Source of the DNA: Mixta tenebrionis
GTDB lineage: Bacteria; Pseudomonadota; Gammaproteobacteria; Enterobacterales; Enterobacteriaceae
Direction: 5' to 3'
Assembly (NCBI RefSeq): GCF_006517625.1
Contig: NZ_VHQI01000001.1
Coordinates: 254,180 to 318,179 of the forward strand
Length of the DNA: 64,000 bases
In this document: positions 17,256-26,831 of the stretch, piece by piece
How the letters are laid out: each line of letters opens with the position of its first letter
Numbering within the stretch: the first letter of the stretch is position 1
Made by a program: the position numbers and the translations under genes
The notes under the pieces: model-generated
What the model was told of the DNA's origin: nothing
What the model saw: only the letters and a program-made list of their open reading frames with translations
Databases searched by the model: none

Positions 17256-17289
17256 GGTTTTCAGCGCTACCGCCCGTCCACGCGCTGAC

Positions 17290-17318
17290 AAAAAAGGCCG
17301 CCTGCGGCGACCTTTATC
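17290..17318. terminator. Bidirectional terminator between AriR-like gene and Mn-catalase
   Basis: The 9-bp stem AAGGCCGCC/GGCGACCTT (one G-U) lies at 17294-17314, with a T run on the minus strand and CCTTTATCC on the plus strand. Confidence 0.75.
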
Positions 17319-17349
17319 CACTGACGGCGGCGGAGAGAGGGTGAAAATT

Positions 17350-18207
17350 TCACTTAACGCCGTCGGCTGGCGGCGCCGTGCCGGAAATCTGTTCGCTCTG
17401 CGCGCCGGATCCCGGACGAGCCGCAGCCAGCAAAGGCTCACCGCCCAGAATGTCAGGCTCCTCTTTAGCGGTAAATTGACCGTTGCCATCGTAAGAAGGG
17501 CCTTCACACCAGCGCCCCTTCGGCAGCGGTTTATCCAGCGAAGTATTAAGGCAGTAATAAGCGTGCGCGGAAGCTTCATGCTCCTGTGGGAAACTGTTCG
17601 GTATCGGCAGAGACGCATTCAGGCCGCCCATTTCCTCAATCACCGCCAGCCACTGCTGCTGATGCATGGTATCGCGGGCGATAAGAAATGACAGGAACTC
17701 CTTCATGCCTTTATCTTCGGTCATGTTATACAGGCGCGTTGCCAGTACACGCCCCGTAGCTTCCGCCGTTACGTTTGCCAACATGTCTGCCGCCACGTTG
17801 CCGGAAGCGTAGATATGACTCATATCAAACGGCATGCCGTTAGCGTTCACCGGCAGCGCGGCCAGACCGGAGGAGAGAATGTGGCGTGGGTTCATACCGC
17901 CCAGAATGGCGTTTACCACCGGATCTTTAGCCGATGCTTCCTGATAAGAAAGCGGCGCGCCCTCAAGGTTCAGCGCAACTGCATAAGCAAGCATTTCGAT
18001 ATGACCCAGCTCTTCCGTCGCGGTTGACATTAGCAGGTCCCTGATACGCGCATCGCCGCGCGCGCCCATCGCCTGGAAAAAATATTGCATCGCCACGCGG
18101 ATTTCGCCTTCGACGCCGCCGATAGCCTGCTGCAACAGCATAGCAAACTCAGGATCGGCCTTTTCTACCCGTACCGGAAACTGCATTTTTGATGAGTGAT
18201 GAAACAT
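17350..18207 (-). CDS. Manganese (non-haem) catalase
   Basis: This 285-aa di-manganese catalase disproportionates H2O2. The ferritin-like ligand set is visible: Glu in GGVEGEIRVAMQY, ExxH in TATEELGHIEML, Glu in NVTAEATGRV, and a His in ARDTMHQQQWLAV. The C-terminal part (WCEGPSYDGNGQF onward) matches longer Mn-catalases and ends in a Gly/Ala/Pro-rich tail. The ATG at 18207 has AGGGG upstream; the 31-residue upstream extension is not conserved in character. It is a monocistronic stress gene and cytoplasmic. Confidence 0.92.
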   Translation of the reverse strand: MFHHSSKMQFPVRVEKADPEFAMLLQQAIGGVEGEIRVAMQYFFQAMGARGDARIRDLLMSTATEELGHIEMLAYAVALNLEGAPLSYQEASAKDPVVNAILGGMNPRHILSSGLAALPVNANGMPFDMSHIYASGNVAADMLANVTAEATGRVLATRLYNMTEDKGMKEFLSFLIARDTMHQQQWLAVIEEMGGLNASLPIPNSFPQEHEASAHAYYCLNTSLDKPLPKGRWCEGPSYDGNGQFTAKEEPDILGGEPLLAAARPGSGAQSEQISGTAPPADGVK

Positions 18208-18676
18208 AGAATCCCCTCTCTCGCTTGTCAGGTTGCAATGCCTGATCAAGCCTGGAAGGTGTTTATCTATAAAGCAAATAAGTATGATAAACATTCTCAT
18301 TTGAACATTAACTTTTGGCGGTTAGCCGCTCTTTTATAAGCGTATTTATTTTCTTATTTTTTTTCACGTTTAGGTTTTTTCGCACATTATCGCTGCTATT
18401 CATCGCAAAAAGCGGCTTTACTCTCGCACATTGCCGTTTATCTTCAGCAAAAAATCAGGCGCTATCCAGCTTAGCATCGGGCTACAGCCGGTTGGCTTTC
18501 CCTTTGCCCTTTGCGCCGGCTCAGCAACAGGCGGTTTACCAGCGATGCGCAATAAAAATCAGCGCAGCGGCCTTTCTGCGCCTGGTACTCTTTGCGGTTC
18601 GTTCTATCATCGAATAGAGGGCTTTTATTTACGCCCGCGGATGCAAAATAACAACACAGACGCAGGATATAACCGG
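18208..18676. other. Divergent intergenic region upstream of Mn-catalase
   Basis: This is a 469-bp AT-rich divergent spacer. No convincing gene or operator is visible. A plus-strand frame running through it is the upstream extension of the next gene and has no start signal. Confidence 0.4.
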
Positions 18677-19210
18677 ATGAATATCGCATGTTTAGGATGG
18701 GGTTCGCTGCTGTGGAAACCGGGAGCGCTGCCTGTCAGCGGCGACTGGCACGCCGACGGCCCCGCTTTACCCATTGAGTTTTCACGCGTGGGCGACAGCG
18801 GCGAACTGGCTACGGCCGTTTGCCTTAATGCGCCGCTGGTTGCGGTTTTTTGGGCGCGGCTGGCGGTGGATACGCTGGAACAGGCGTGTGAGGCGCTGCG
18901 CCAGCGTGAACAGATTCCAGCGGAGCGGAAAGATGGCGTCGGCGTTCTGCTGATTCAGCCAACCACTATCGGACCGCTGGCAGAATGGGCGCGGGCGCGC
19001 CAGATAGATGCGCTGATCTGGACGGCGCTGCCGCCACGTATCGCCCACAGCGAAGGGTTGATTCCCGGCATCGACGATGCCATCGCCTGGCTGAGCGAAC
19101 TGGAAGGCGAACAGCGCGAACATGCGCGCCATTATCTTGAACAGGTGCCGGCGCAGCTGGATACGCCCTATCGCCGGGCGATAAAACAGCGTCTGGGGTG
19201 GGGACGCTAA
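18677..19210 (+). CDS. Hypothetical protein, possibly gamma-glutamylcyclotransferase-like
   Basis: The 177-aa product begins MNIACLGWGSLLWKPGALPV. A GxGSLxW-type opening followed by a beta strand is what GGCT/ChaC-like folds show at their N-terminus, but the catalytic Glu region is not clearly identifiable, so this is only a suggestion. The ATG at 18677 has AGGA 9 nt upstream. The protein is soluble. It is followed, after a 236-bp gap, by the flavoprotein operon; no functional link is evident. Confidence 0.65.
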   Translation: MNIACLGWGSLLWKPGALPVSGDWHADGPALPIEFSRVGDSGELATAVCLNAPLVAVFWARLAVDTLEQACEALRQREQIPAERKDGVGVLLIQPTTIGPLAEWARARQIDALIWTALPPRIAHSEGLIPGIDDAIAWLSELEGEQREHARHYLEQVPAQLDTPYRRAIKQRLGWGR

Positions 19211-19446
19211 GCCGCGCCTGACGCCCGTAACTTAACCGCAGGCACCCGCATACAGACCGCCGCCCGACGGTAGTTTGCCGGTGCCGTAGAAGCGGCCCCG
19301 TACCACAGGGAGCGTGCTCGTCGTTGAAAATAAAACAAAACCATCGATCCGCTACCTTCTGCTTGACCTGTTGCGCCGTCTTTGCACAATAGCGCGGCTT
19401 TGGGCGACTGCGCCTGCATAATAAAAATAACTGGAAGGAAGCTAAT

Positions 19447-21351
19447 ATGGGCATCACACGTCGCGATTTTCTCAATGGCGTCGCAATTACCGTTGCTGCC
19501 GGGCTAACGCCGCTGCAGATCCTGCGCGCATCGCCGCTGACGGCGCAAAAAACGCTTTATTATCCACCAGCCCTGACCGGCCTGCGCGGCAACCATCCCG
19601 GCTCGTTTGAACACGCCCATCAGCTGGGGCGCGATGGTAAAGGCTTCGATTTTGCCCTCGCGCCGGTAGAGGAAAAATACGATCTGGTGGTGGTCGGCGC
19701 CGGGATCAGCGGCCTGGCCGCCGCCTGTTTCTGGCAGCAGCTAAAGGGCAAGGATCAGCGAATCCTGCTGATTGATAACCATGATGATTTTGGCGGTCAC
19801 GCCAAACGTAACGAGCTGCACAGCGGCAACGCGACCCTGCTCGGCTACGGCGGCAGCGAATCGCTACAGTCGCCGCGATCTAACTTTAGCCCGGTTGCGA
19901 TGAGCCTGTTGAAATCACTCGGCGTCAGCGTTGACGGGCTGGAACAGGCGTTTGATAAAACGTTTTATCCTGATTTGAACCTGAGCCGCGGCGTCTATTT
20001 TGATAAGCGAAACTTCGGCGTTGATAAGTTGGTCAGCGGCGATCCGGGCCGCATGGTAGCGGATGATATTCCACGCGATCGGCTGAATGGACGCTCTTAT
20101 GAGGCCTTTATCAACGATTTTCCGCTGCCGGCAAGCGATCGCCAGGCGCTGATTGCGCTACACACCATCGATAAAGACTATCTGCCCGATCTTAGCGTGG
20201 AAGAAAAAGTTGAGTGGCTCGATACCCACAGCTATAGCCAGTTTCTGCGCGATAAGGTTGGCCTGAGTGAAATGGCGATCCGCTATTTTCAGCAGACTAC
20301 CAGCGATTTTCAGGCGGTTGGCATTGATGCCACCTCATGCAGCGACGCGCGCATTTGCGATCTGCCGGGCCTGAACGGTATGAAGCTGCCGCCGCTGGAT
20401 GCGGAATCGCTGGCGGATCTGGAAGATCCCTACGTTTTTCACTTCCCGGACGGCAACGCTTCGCTGGCGCGTCTGATGGTGCGCCATTTGATCCCGCAGG
20501 TCGCTCCGGCAGGCAAAGATATGCAGGATATCGTGCTGGCAACCTTCGATTACTCGCAGTTCGATCGTTCATCGTGGCCGGTCAGGTTACGTCTGAGCAG
20601 TACCGGGCTGCACGTTGCTAACGTCAGCGATGGCGTAGAAGTGTGTTATATGACCGGCGACAGGCTGCACAAAGTCCATGCCGGTCAGGTAGTGATGGCG
20701 GGATACAATATGATGATCCCCTACCTGGTGCCGGAAATGTCGCCGGAGCAACAGGAGGCGCTGAAGCAAAACGTCAAGGCGCCGCTGGTCTACAGCAAGG
20801 TACTGATCCGTAACTGGCAGCCGTTTATTCAGCTCGGCGTGCATGAGGTCTACTGCCCAACCGCACCCTACTGCCGCGTGAAGCTCGATTATCCAGTCGA
20901 TCTGGGCGGCTATCGACATCCACGCGATCCGAGCCAGCCGATGGGCCTGCATATGGTTTCCGTACCATCGCTGCCCGGCAGCGGCCTGAGCCCGCGCGAG
21001 CAAGCGCGCAAAGGTCGTGCGCAGCTGCTCGGCACCTCTTTTGAGCAGCACGAACGGCTGATCCGGCAACAGCTGCAGGGCATGCTGGGCGCTGCCGGTT
21101 TCGATCATCAGCGCGATATCCTGGCAATTACCGTTAACCGCTGGTCGCATGGCTACTCTTACTTCCTCAACGGGTTGTTTGACGATGAAGATGAGGCGCA
21201 AAAAATTATCACTACCGCACGTCAACCGATTGGCAATATCACTATCGCTAATTCCGATTCTGACTGGAGCCCCTACGCTAACTCCGCTATCGATCAGGCC
21301 TGGCGTGCGGTTAACGAACTGGTAAATGGGCATACGAAGGAGGAAGCATGA
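19447..21351 (+). CDS. Tat-exported FAD oxidoreductase, spermidine-dehydrogenase-like
   Basis: This 634-aa flavoprotein has a twin-arginine signal (ITRRDFLNGVAITVAAG) at the N-terminus. The FAD-binding motif LVVVGAGISGLAAACF is near residue 80, and the second half of the Rossmann site is LLIDNHDDFGGHAKRNE. The architecture resembles bacterial spermidine dehydrogenase (SpdH). GGAAG lies upstream of the ATG. The stop overlaps the next start (ATGA), so it is translationally coupled to a multihaem cytochrome that probably accepts its electrons in the periplasm. The true substrate could be another amine or polyol. Confidence 0.82.
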   Translation: MGITRRDFLNGVAITVAAGLTPLQILRASPLTAQKTLYYPPALTGLRGNHPGSFEHAHQLGRDGKGFDFALAPVEEKYDLVVVGAGISGLAAACFWQQLKGKDQRILLIDNHDDFGGHAKRNELHSGNATLLGYGGSESLQSPRSNFSPVAMSLLKSLGVSVDGLEQAFDKTFYPDLNLSRGVYFDKRNFGVDKLVSGDPGRMVADDIPRDRLNGRSYEAFINDFPLPASDRQALIALHTIDKDYLPDLSVEEKVEWLDTHSYSQFLRDKVGLSEMAIRYFQQTTSDFQAVGIDATSCSDARICDLPGLNGMKLPPLDAESLADLEDPYVFHFPDGNASLARLMVRHLIPQVAPAGKDMQDIVLATFDYSQFDRSSWPVRLRLSSTGLHVANVSDGVEVCYMTGDRLHKVHAGQVVMAGYNMMIPYLVPEMSPEQQEALKQNVKAPLVYSKVLIRNWQPFIQLGVHEVYCPTAPYCRVKLDYPVDLGGYRHPRDPSQPMGLHMVSVPSLPGSGLSPREQARKGRAQLLGTSFEQHERLIRQQLQGMLGAAGFDHQRDILAITVNRWSHGYSYFLNGLFDDEDEAQKIITTARQPIGNITIANSDSDWSPYANSAIDQAWRAVNELVNGHTKEEA

Positions 21352-22535
21352 GACTGCGTTTATCCTCCCTCGGCCTGCTGCTGGCGTTAAGCGGCAGCGC
21401 CCAGGCCATGTCACATGGCGAGTATGTTGCTCGCGCCGCCGACTGCGTTGCCTGTCACAGCGCGGAAAATGGCGCGCCGCTGGCGGGTGGCGTAGCGTTT
21501 TCCACGCCCGTTGGCGCGGTCTACGCCACCAATATCACCCCGGACAGGGAATATGGCATCGGCAATTACAGCTTTGAAGATTTCGATCGCGCCATGCGCC
21601 AGGGCATAGCAAAAGATGGACATCATCTCTACCCCGCTATGCCTTATACCGCCTATGCCAAAATGAGCGAGACGGATATGCGCGCGCTTTATCAATGGCT
21701 AATGCATGAGGTGCCTGCGCAGCCGGTTGCCAACCGTGACAGCGACATTCCCTGGCCGCTGTCGATGCGCTGGCCGTTGGCGCTGTGGAACCAGCTGTTC
21801 CATCGCGATGAGGGCTGGCAGTCGCAGGCGCAGCAGAGTGAGCGCTGGAACCGCGGCGCTTATCTGGTTGAAGGGCCTGGCCACTGCGGTAGCTGCCATA
21901 CGCCGCGCGGCTGGGCCATGCAGGAGCAGGCGCTGGATAACGGTGACGCACGTTACCTGAGCGGCGCCGAACTTGACGGCTGGTATGCCCCTTCGCTACG
22001 CGGCCTGGCGCCTGAAGAGACGGTAAGCCTGTTGAAAACCGGCCACAGCGCGCGCAGCGCCATTGCCGGGCCAATGGGCGAAGTGGTGCGGCACAGTACG
22101 CAGTATCTTACCGATGAGGATTTGCAGGCGATCGCCGTTTATCTGCGCAGCCTGCCCGCCGCCGCGTCGGGAGTTGCTGGCGCACCGGCGGCCAGCGTGA
22201 TGCAGGCGGGCCGGCAAACCTATGCAATGTACTGCTCTACCTGCCACGGCGCTAAAGGCGAAGGTGTACCGAACGTGATCCCGGCGCTTTCCGGTAATAC
22301 CGCGCTGACGGCGGACAATCCGCTTACCGCGCTGCGCGTGGTACTGGACGGGGCGCAGACGCCGGTCACCGCAGAACATATGGCGCAGACGATGCCGGGT
22401 TACGGTTGGACGTTAAGCGACCGGCAGGCCGCCGATTTAATGAGCTATCTGCGCGGCAGCTGGGGCAACCAGGCAGCGCCGGTTACCGTGCAGCAGGTTG
22501 GGCAGGCACGACAGCTAAACGTGCAACATCGCTAA
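21348..22535 (+). CDS. Periplasmic tri-haem cytochrome c
   Basis: This 395-aa protein has a Sec signal ending AQA near residue 20 and three CxxCH haem sites: C33/H37 (CVACH), C180/H184 (CGSCH) and C296/H300 (CSTCH). This three-domain layout is that of the cytochrome subunit of periplasmic gluconate/alcohol/sorbitol dehydrogenases, which pass electrons to the quinol oxidase. It overlaps the flavoprotein gene by 4 bp. Together they form a two-gene periplasmic dehydrogenase. No small third subunit is seen. Confidence 0.9.
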   Translation: MRLRLSSLGLLLALSGSAQAMSHGEYVARAADCVACHSAENGAPLAGGVAFSTPVGAVYATNITPDREYGIGNYSFEDFDRAMRQGIAKDGHHLYPAMPYTAYAKMSETDMRALYQWLMHEVPAQPVANRDSDIPWPLSMRWPLALWNQLFHRDEGWQSQAQQSERWNRGAYLVEGPGHCGSCHTPRGWAMQEQALDNGDARYLSGAELDGWYAPSLRGLAPEETVSLLKTGHSARSAIAGPMGEVVRHSTQYLTDEDLQAIAVYLRSLPAAASGVAGAPAASVMQAGRQTYAMYCSTCHGAKGEGVPNVIPALSGNTALTADNPLTALRVVLDGAQTPVTAEHMAQTMPGYGWTLSDRQAADLMSYLRGSWGNQAAPVTVQQVGQARQLNVQHR

Positions 22536-22557
22536 GCTGCCGCTAAAAAACGCCTCC

Positions 22558-22584
22558 GGGGATAGCATAAGCTATCCCCATTTT
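22558..22584 (+). terminator. Intrinsic terminator after cytochrome gene
   Basis: The perfect 9-bp stem GGGGATAGC/GCTATCCCC with a 4-nt loop is followed by ATTTT. It also lies between convergent genes. Confidence 0.78.
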
Positions 22585-22623
22585 GGCTATCACGGGCTTA
22601 TAGCAACGCTATACCGTAGCCGA

Positions 22624-25600
22624 TCAGAAGCGCAGCGTAAGGCCGGCATAGGCGCCGTAGTTATCCCGGTCTCCCTTGCGCAGCTGGTGGTTCAGGGTGC
22701 TGTTCAGCTCGGCCCTCTCGCCCACCTTCAGCTGCACGCCGAACTTGCTTTCAAGGCTGTTTTTCGCCTGGTTGTCCGCCAGCGCCGCGCCGTCAAAATC
22801 GAGCGAGTTGTTCAGCCCGCTCCTGACGAAGTGGCTTTCCATGAACGCGTTCAGCCGCACGTCTTTGCCCGGCACCGCCTCTTTTTTGCCGCTGGCCACG
22901 CGCAGCCCCACACGGCTCACCGCGCCGCCCTTACTTCCCGCGCTCACCTCCATGCCGTTGCTGTCCCGCACGTTGCCCGCGGAGAGGCGGTGGTAGGTCA
23001 GCTGCGCCTGCGGCGTAACGGTAAAGCCGCCGCCCTCCAGGTTGCCGCCGTCAAATGCAAAGGTGTAGCCGCTTTCCACCGAGCTGCTCACGACGCGGCT
23101 GTGGTACTTCTCGCTGGCCTGCGCCTGCCCCTTTATTTCACTGGTAAAGTAGCCCGCCTGCACCCATACGTCGGTGTACAGCCCATGACCCGTTTCCGCG
23201 TCGCTGAACCAGGTGCCGTACAGCCCGCTGCTGTAGCCCGACACCTCGCCGCGCGCCTTCGTTCCCGTCGCCCTGCTGGCGATATCGGCGCGGCTGTTGC
23301 CCATGGTGTTCATAAAACCGAGGTGCACGTCGCCGGAGAGCCACTGCATGCGCATCAGATCGCCGCCAATGCGCATCACGTCGCTGCGCGTCTTGTTATT
23401 CAGCGTGCCAAAAACCGGACTGGAATAGCGCGTGCTGCCGGAGTACTGCACCCAGACCGGGGAGTAGAGCGCGTCCTGCTGCCAGGCGAGGTTGTTCAGC
23501 ATAGCGAAGGCCTGCGCCTTCTTCGCGATGTTCTGCGAGGTGGCCAGCTTGCGCGTCAGCCCGTTCGTCATGCTGCCCGCCTGCGCCGGAGAGCTTTGCC
23601 GGTCGGCCAGCGAGTGCGACATCATCGCCGTCATCGCCGCCTGGTTTGCCAGCCAGGCCCCCGTCGCCGGGTTGTAGAGCTTCTTCTCGTTGCTGCCGTA
23701 GCAGGTCATGCCGTCGGTGCAGCTGCTGGTCAGGTACCAGTCGCCCTCTTTTATGCCCAGGATATATTCATATTTCGAGGCGACAACCGGATGGAGCAGC
23801 CGGAAGGCGTCTCTGCTGGAATATTTTTTATCGTTCACCTGAACCAGAAGGAAGCCGTCGCCAGCGGTCTGCTTCGCCTGCAAACGGCTCCTGGCCGTGG
23901 GCACGATATCAATCCAGGTGGGTAAACCATGCGATAACTGCGTTCTATCCACAATAAGCCGGTCGGTCAGGCGGTCGACCACGTTAGCGGCGCCGGCAGT
24001 GGTTAAGTCGGTATTTAAGCGTAAAATTCCGCCCGCAGATTTATACTCTGTCTTTTTATCCGGGAAAAAATACGTGGCACCGGTAATGCGCAGCACGTCA
24101 CCGGCACCAAAATTATTGCGGCCAAACCCGCTGGCAGACGCCGGGTTATTGGTGGTTAAGTCAATTACGCTGTCGGCTTCCGCATAAAAATAACTTAATC
24201 CCCGGAAGATCCCGTCACTGTTATCACGCATATTTTCAGAAAAACGAATGGTGCCATAATTCTGAAAAGTTGAGTAACCCTCCGTTGCCCTTATGTAAAT
24301 CCGGTCGTCATTTTCGTCAATCCCGCTAACTTCATGCGTGGCATTGGGATAAAAATCCATCCAGGCCTGTTGCTGCTTACCCAACGCATTAATACTCTCC
24401 AGCTCAAGAATTCCTTTTTTTAGATTAAAAAATTCCGTTCCAACAGCGCTAACCGAGACATTCCCGGTAATAATCCCCGCATTTTGCAAGTTAAACCATA
24501 TTCTATTGTAAACATAGGCAGAATTTTTTGTTAAAACATCTGCATAGTTTACTCCATCAACCGGCTCCCAGGGCTTTTCAATACTTTCATGCTGGACATT
24601 AGTAACAGTAATTGCCTGGTTATTTAAAGCAGAAATTGCCCCTGAGTTACTAATAGAAAGATAACTGTCATTCTCTGCAACCGCGTATCTGCCGTTTATT
24701 ATCTTGATGCCCGCCCCGTCCTTCAGGCCGCCAATGACTTCTGACTTATCTCCTAAATGAATATTCATCCATGCCATATCAATCGATGTTCTTCCCGCAA
24801 AGTCATCGATATTAATTGCTGATGCACCATTTCCAGTTGCTATTATTTCACCTTCATTTTTAATATCATAATTAGTAGCTGACAAAGTCAACTTTACACC
24901 ATCAGAATTATCACCTGACGTATGAATAGATCCTTTATTCTCAAAAAGATAATCCCCATACGCATAACCTTCTCGCTCCTTATAATAAATACCATGCGAA
25001 GTATTTCCATTAGTTCTAATCAAATCATTATTTTTTACACTAGAAAATCCATCCTGTTTTAACTTATATAAGTATATAGCTGCATGATCAGAATGTTGAC
25101 TAAGAATTTCTCCATTATTAACAATCTCCACGTTACCACCTGATTCCGCCTGAATTGCAAATCCATCCTGATTAATTAAAATATTTCCGTTATTAACAAT
25201 CGAAGCCTGGCTATTCGATGTATCACTTTCATAAGAAATTCCCACCACATGCCCCCAACGACTGGCTGCATCAATATTGTCCAGAATCACTCCGTTATTC
25301 GTAATAGTAGTGATTTTATTTTTACTAAGATAACTGACGATTCCTTTGCCACCTGACTCTACCATTATATTTCCGTCATTAATTATGGAAACCTCTCCAG
25401 ATTCAGGATAATAGTTCGCCCAATCGCTCTTTATGCCAGAAGCTTCATTACGGGCAATGATATTCCCATTATTTTCAATGAAAATGTTTTTATTCCCGGT
25501 ATTTTTCACTAAAATTGCTGATGAAGTCATACCAGAAACATCAATTAAACCATTATTTTCTATATATGAATAACAGTCTTGTTCTTTACAGGAAATTCTG

Positions 25601-26262
25601 TTTTTAGAAGGCCCCGCTAATGTTATGCCGTTTGATATCAATCCGGCCCCTGAAATGATTACTCCATTATTAATAATGGATTCAATGCCATATCCTATAT
25701 TAGAAAAAATACCTGTTCCGCTACCGCTTTTGATATGTATCTTTACGTCATTCCCGGTCGTTATGGTAGTATTACCTTTACCTTCATTCAGAACAGCCAA
25801 TCCCGCCGATAAATCTTCATATCCGTTTGCAAATCGATTCAGCACCTTACTTTCAATCTCTACAAGACTATTACCCGTTACTGAAATTGACAGGTTCTTA
25901 TCTTTTAAATCACTCCCATTAATCACTCCATATGCTAAATAATCTTGGTAATTATCATGGTATTCTGAATCATCATATAATTTAAAATTTGATGTTTTAA
26001 TGTTAACATCATGAAGTTTGATATTGTTTCCTACAGAACTATTAGACTTATCATAATAAAGTATACCAGCCGTCGATTTATCCTCCGATGAGGAATTTAA
26101 TGTCATATAACTCAGCGAGAGATCGCCGCTGCCGTTATAAATGATATTGGCCCGCCAGTTATCCGGATCAAACAGGTTGTCGGTGATGTTCGCGTGTGCA
26201 AGCGTTGAGTGAATGACAGTCGCCAGAATAGTAAGAGGTACTGGATTAACGCGCTTTTTCAT
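22624..26262 (-). CDS. Autotransporter (type Va) with beta-helix passenger
   Basis: This 1212-aa outer-membrane autotransporter has a Sec signal at residues 1-25 (ending LAHA). The passenger is a long series of short INNGxI / NNGNI-type strands, as in pertactin-like beta-helices, to about residue 850. A C-terminal barrel of about 270 residues ends in LTLRF with a terminal Phe. AGGGA precedes the ATG. Base composition changes sharply: the barrel is GC-rich like the genome, while most of the passenger (about 24.2-26.2 kb) is AT-rich. Function (adhesion, aggregation) is inferred from the family. No protease motif was seen in the passenger. Confidence 0.92.
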   Translation of the reverse strand: MKKRVNPVPLTILATVIHSTLAHANITDNLFDPDNWRANIIYNGSGDLSLSYMTLNSSSEDKSTAGILYYDKSNSSVGNNIKLHDVNIKTSNFKLYDDSEYHDNYQDYLAYGVINGSDLKDKNLSISVTGNSLVEIESKVLNRFANGYEDLSAGLAVLNEGKGNTTITTGNDVKIHIKSGSGTGIFSNIGYGIESIINNGVIISGAGLISNGITLAGPSKNRISCKEQDCYSYIENNGLIDVSGMTSSAILVKNTGNKNIFIENNGNIIARNEASGIKSDWANYYPESGEVSIINDGNIMVESGGKGIVSYLSKNKITTITNNGVILDNIDAASRWGHVVGISYESDTSNSQASIVNNGNILINQDGFAIQAESGGNVEIVNNGEILSQHSDHAAIYLYKLKQDGFSSVKNNDLIRTNGNTSHGIYYKEREGYAYGDYLFENKGSIHTSGDNSDGVKLTLSATNYDIKNEGEIIATGNGASAINIDDFAGRTSIDMAWMNIHLGDKSEVIGGLKDGAGIKIINGRYAVAENDSYLSISNSGAISALNNQAITVTNVQHESIEKPWEPVDGVNYADVLTKNSAYVYNRIWFNLQNAGIITGNVSVSAVGTEFFNLKKGILELESINALGKQQQAWMDFYPNATHEVSGIDENDDRIYIRATEGYSTFQNYGTIRFSENMRDNSDGIFRGLSYFYAEADSVIDLTTNNPASASGFGRNNFGAGDVLRITGATYFFPDKKTEYKSAGGILRLNTDLTTAGAANVVDRLTDRLIVDRTQLSHGLPTWIDIVPTARSRLQAKQTAGDGFLLVQVNDKKYSSRDAFRLLHPVVASKYEYILGIKEGDWYLTSSCTDGMTCYGSNEKKLYNPATGAWLANQAAMTAMMSHSLADRQSSPAQAGSMTNGLTRKLATSQNIAKKAQAFAMLNNLAWQQDALYSPVWVQYSGSTRYSSPVFGTLNNKTRSDVMRIGGDLMRMQWLSGDVHLGFMNTMGNSRADIASRATGTKARGEVSGYSSGLYGTWFSDAETGHGLYTDVWVQAGYFTSEIKGQAQASEKYHSRVVSSSVESGYTFAFDGGNLEGGGFTVTPQAQLTYHRLSAGNVRDSNGMEVSAGSKGGAVSRVGLRVASGKKEAVPGKDVRLNAFMESHFVRSGLNNSLDFDGAALADNQAKNSLESKFGVQLKVGERAELNSTLNHQLRKGDRDNYGAYAGLTLRF

Positions 26263-26831
26263 AATAATTTCCCTATTCCACTTGATAAGTGAAACTTAAC
26301 TTTGCCATGCAAAAAACGACATAATCGATCAACAAACAGCCAATAGCAGATCCAAATCACATAATAACTGAAAAAAAGATAAAATTTATTTAAGTTAAAT
26401 ATATTATTAGCTTTTAATTAGTTATCAGGATTAGTTAATATTAAATACTAATTACAGAAAATAGTGTTTGTTGTTCCGAAGAGATGTTCAGCGTGAATAA
26501 AACTAACAGCAGCAGGCTGTTATAAATTACAGATAAGTGATGATTCTGCGGGAAATTTTTATAATTACGCTGTTTGTATACAAATAATTTGCTTTTTCCC
26601 CTCTATTTACCGTTATCGTCGTGCCCTCTTGCCGCTTTCCCTGCGTTGCTTTGTGCCTTTTGATAGATGCTACCAACATATCAAACGCACATCTCAGGAA
26701 GAGGTTAGCAGCAGATTTTGTTTTTTGACGTTTTTTAGCAATTTTATGCTCAATCATTCCCTCATTAGCTAGCAAAAAGCTCCCCAATTTCAGCTGTAAA
26801 ATTTTATAATCGACTGAAATGAGGAGAAGTT
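26263..26831. other. AT-rich divergent region between autotransporter and azlC
   Basis: This is a 569-bp spacer. A minus-strand frame (26527-26787) lacks a ribosome site. A TGTGATTTGGATCTGC on the minus strand near 26360 is a poor CRP-like match. Nothing else can be supported. Confidence 0.4.

Noticed and set aside
22687-23925. 412-codon plus-strand frame inside the autotransporter barrel
   Set aside because: Antisense shadow of GC-rich coding DNA; composition is repetitive Arg/Val/His and no ribosome site is present.
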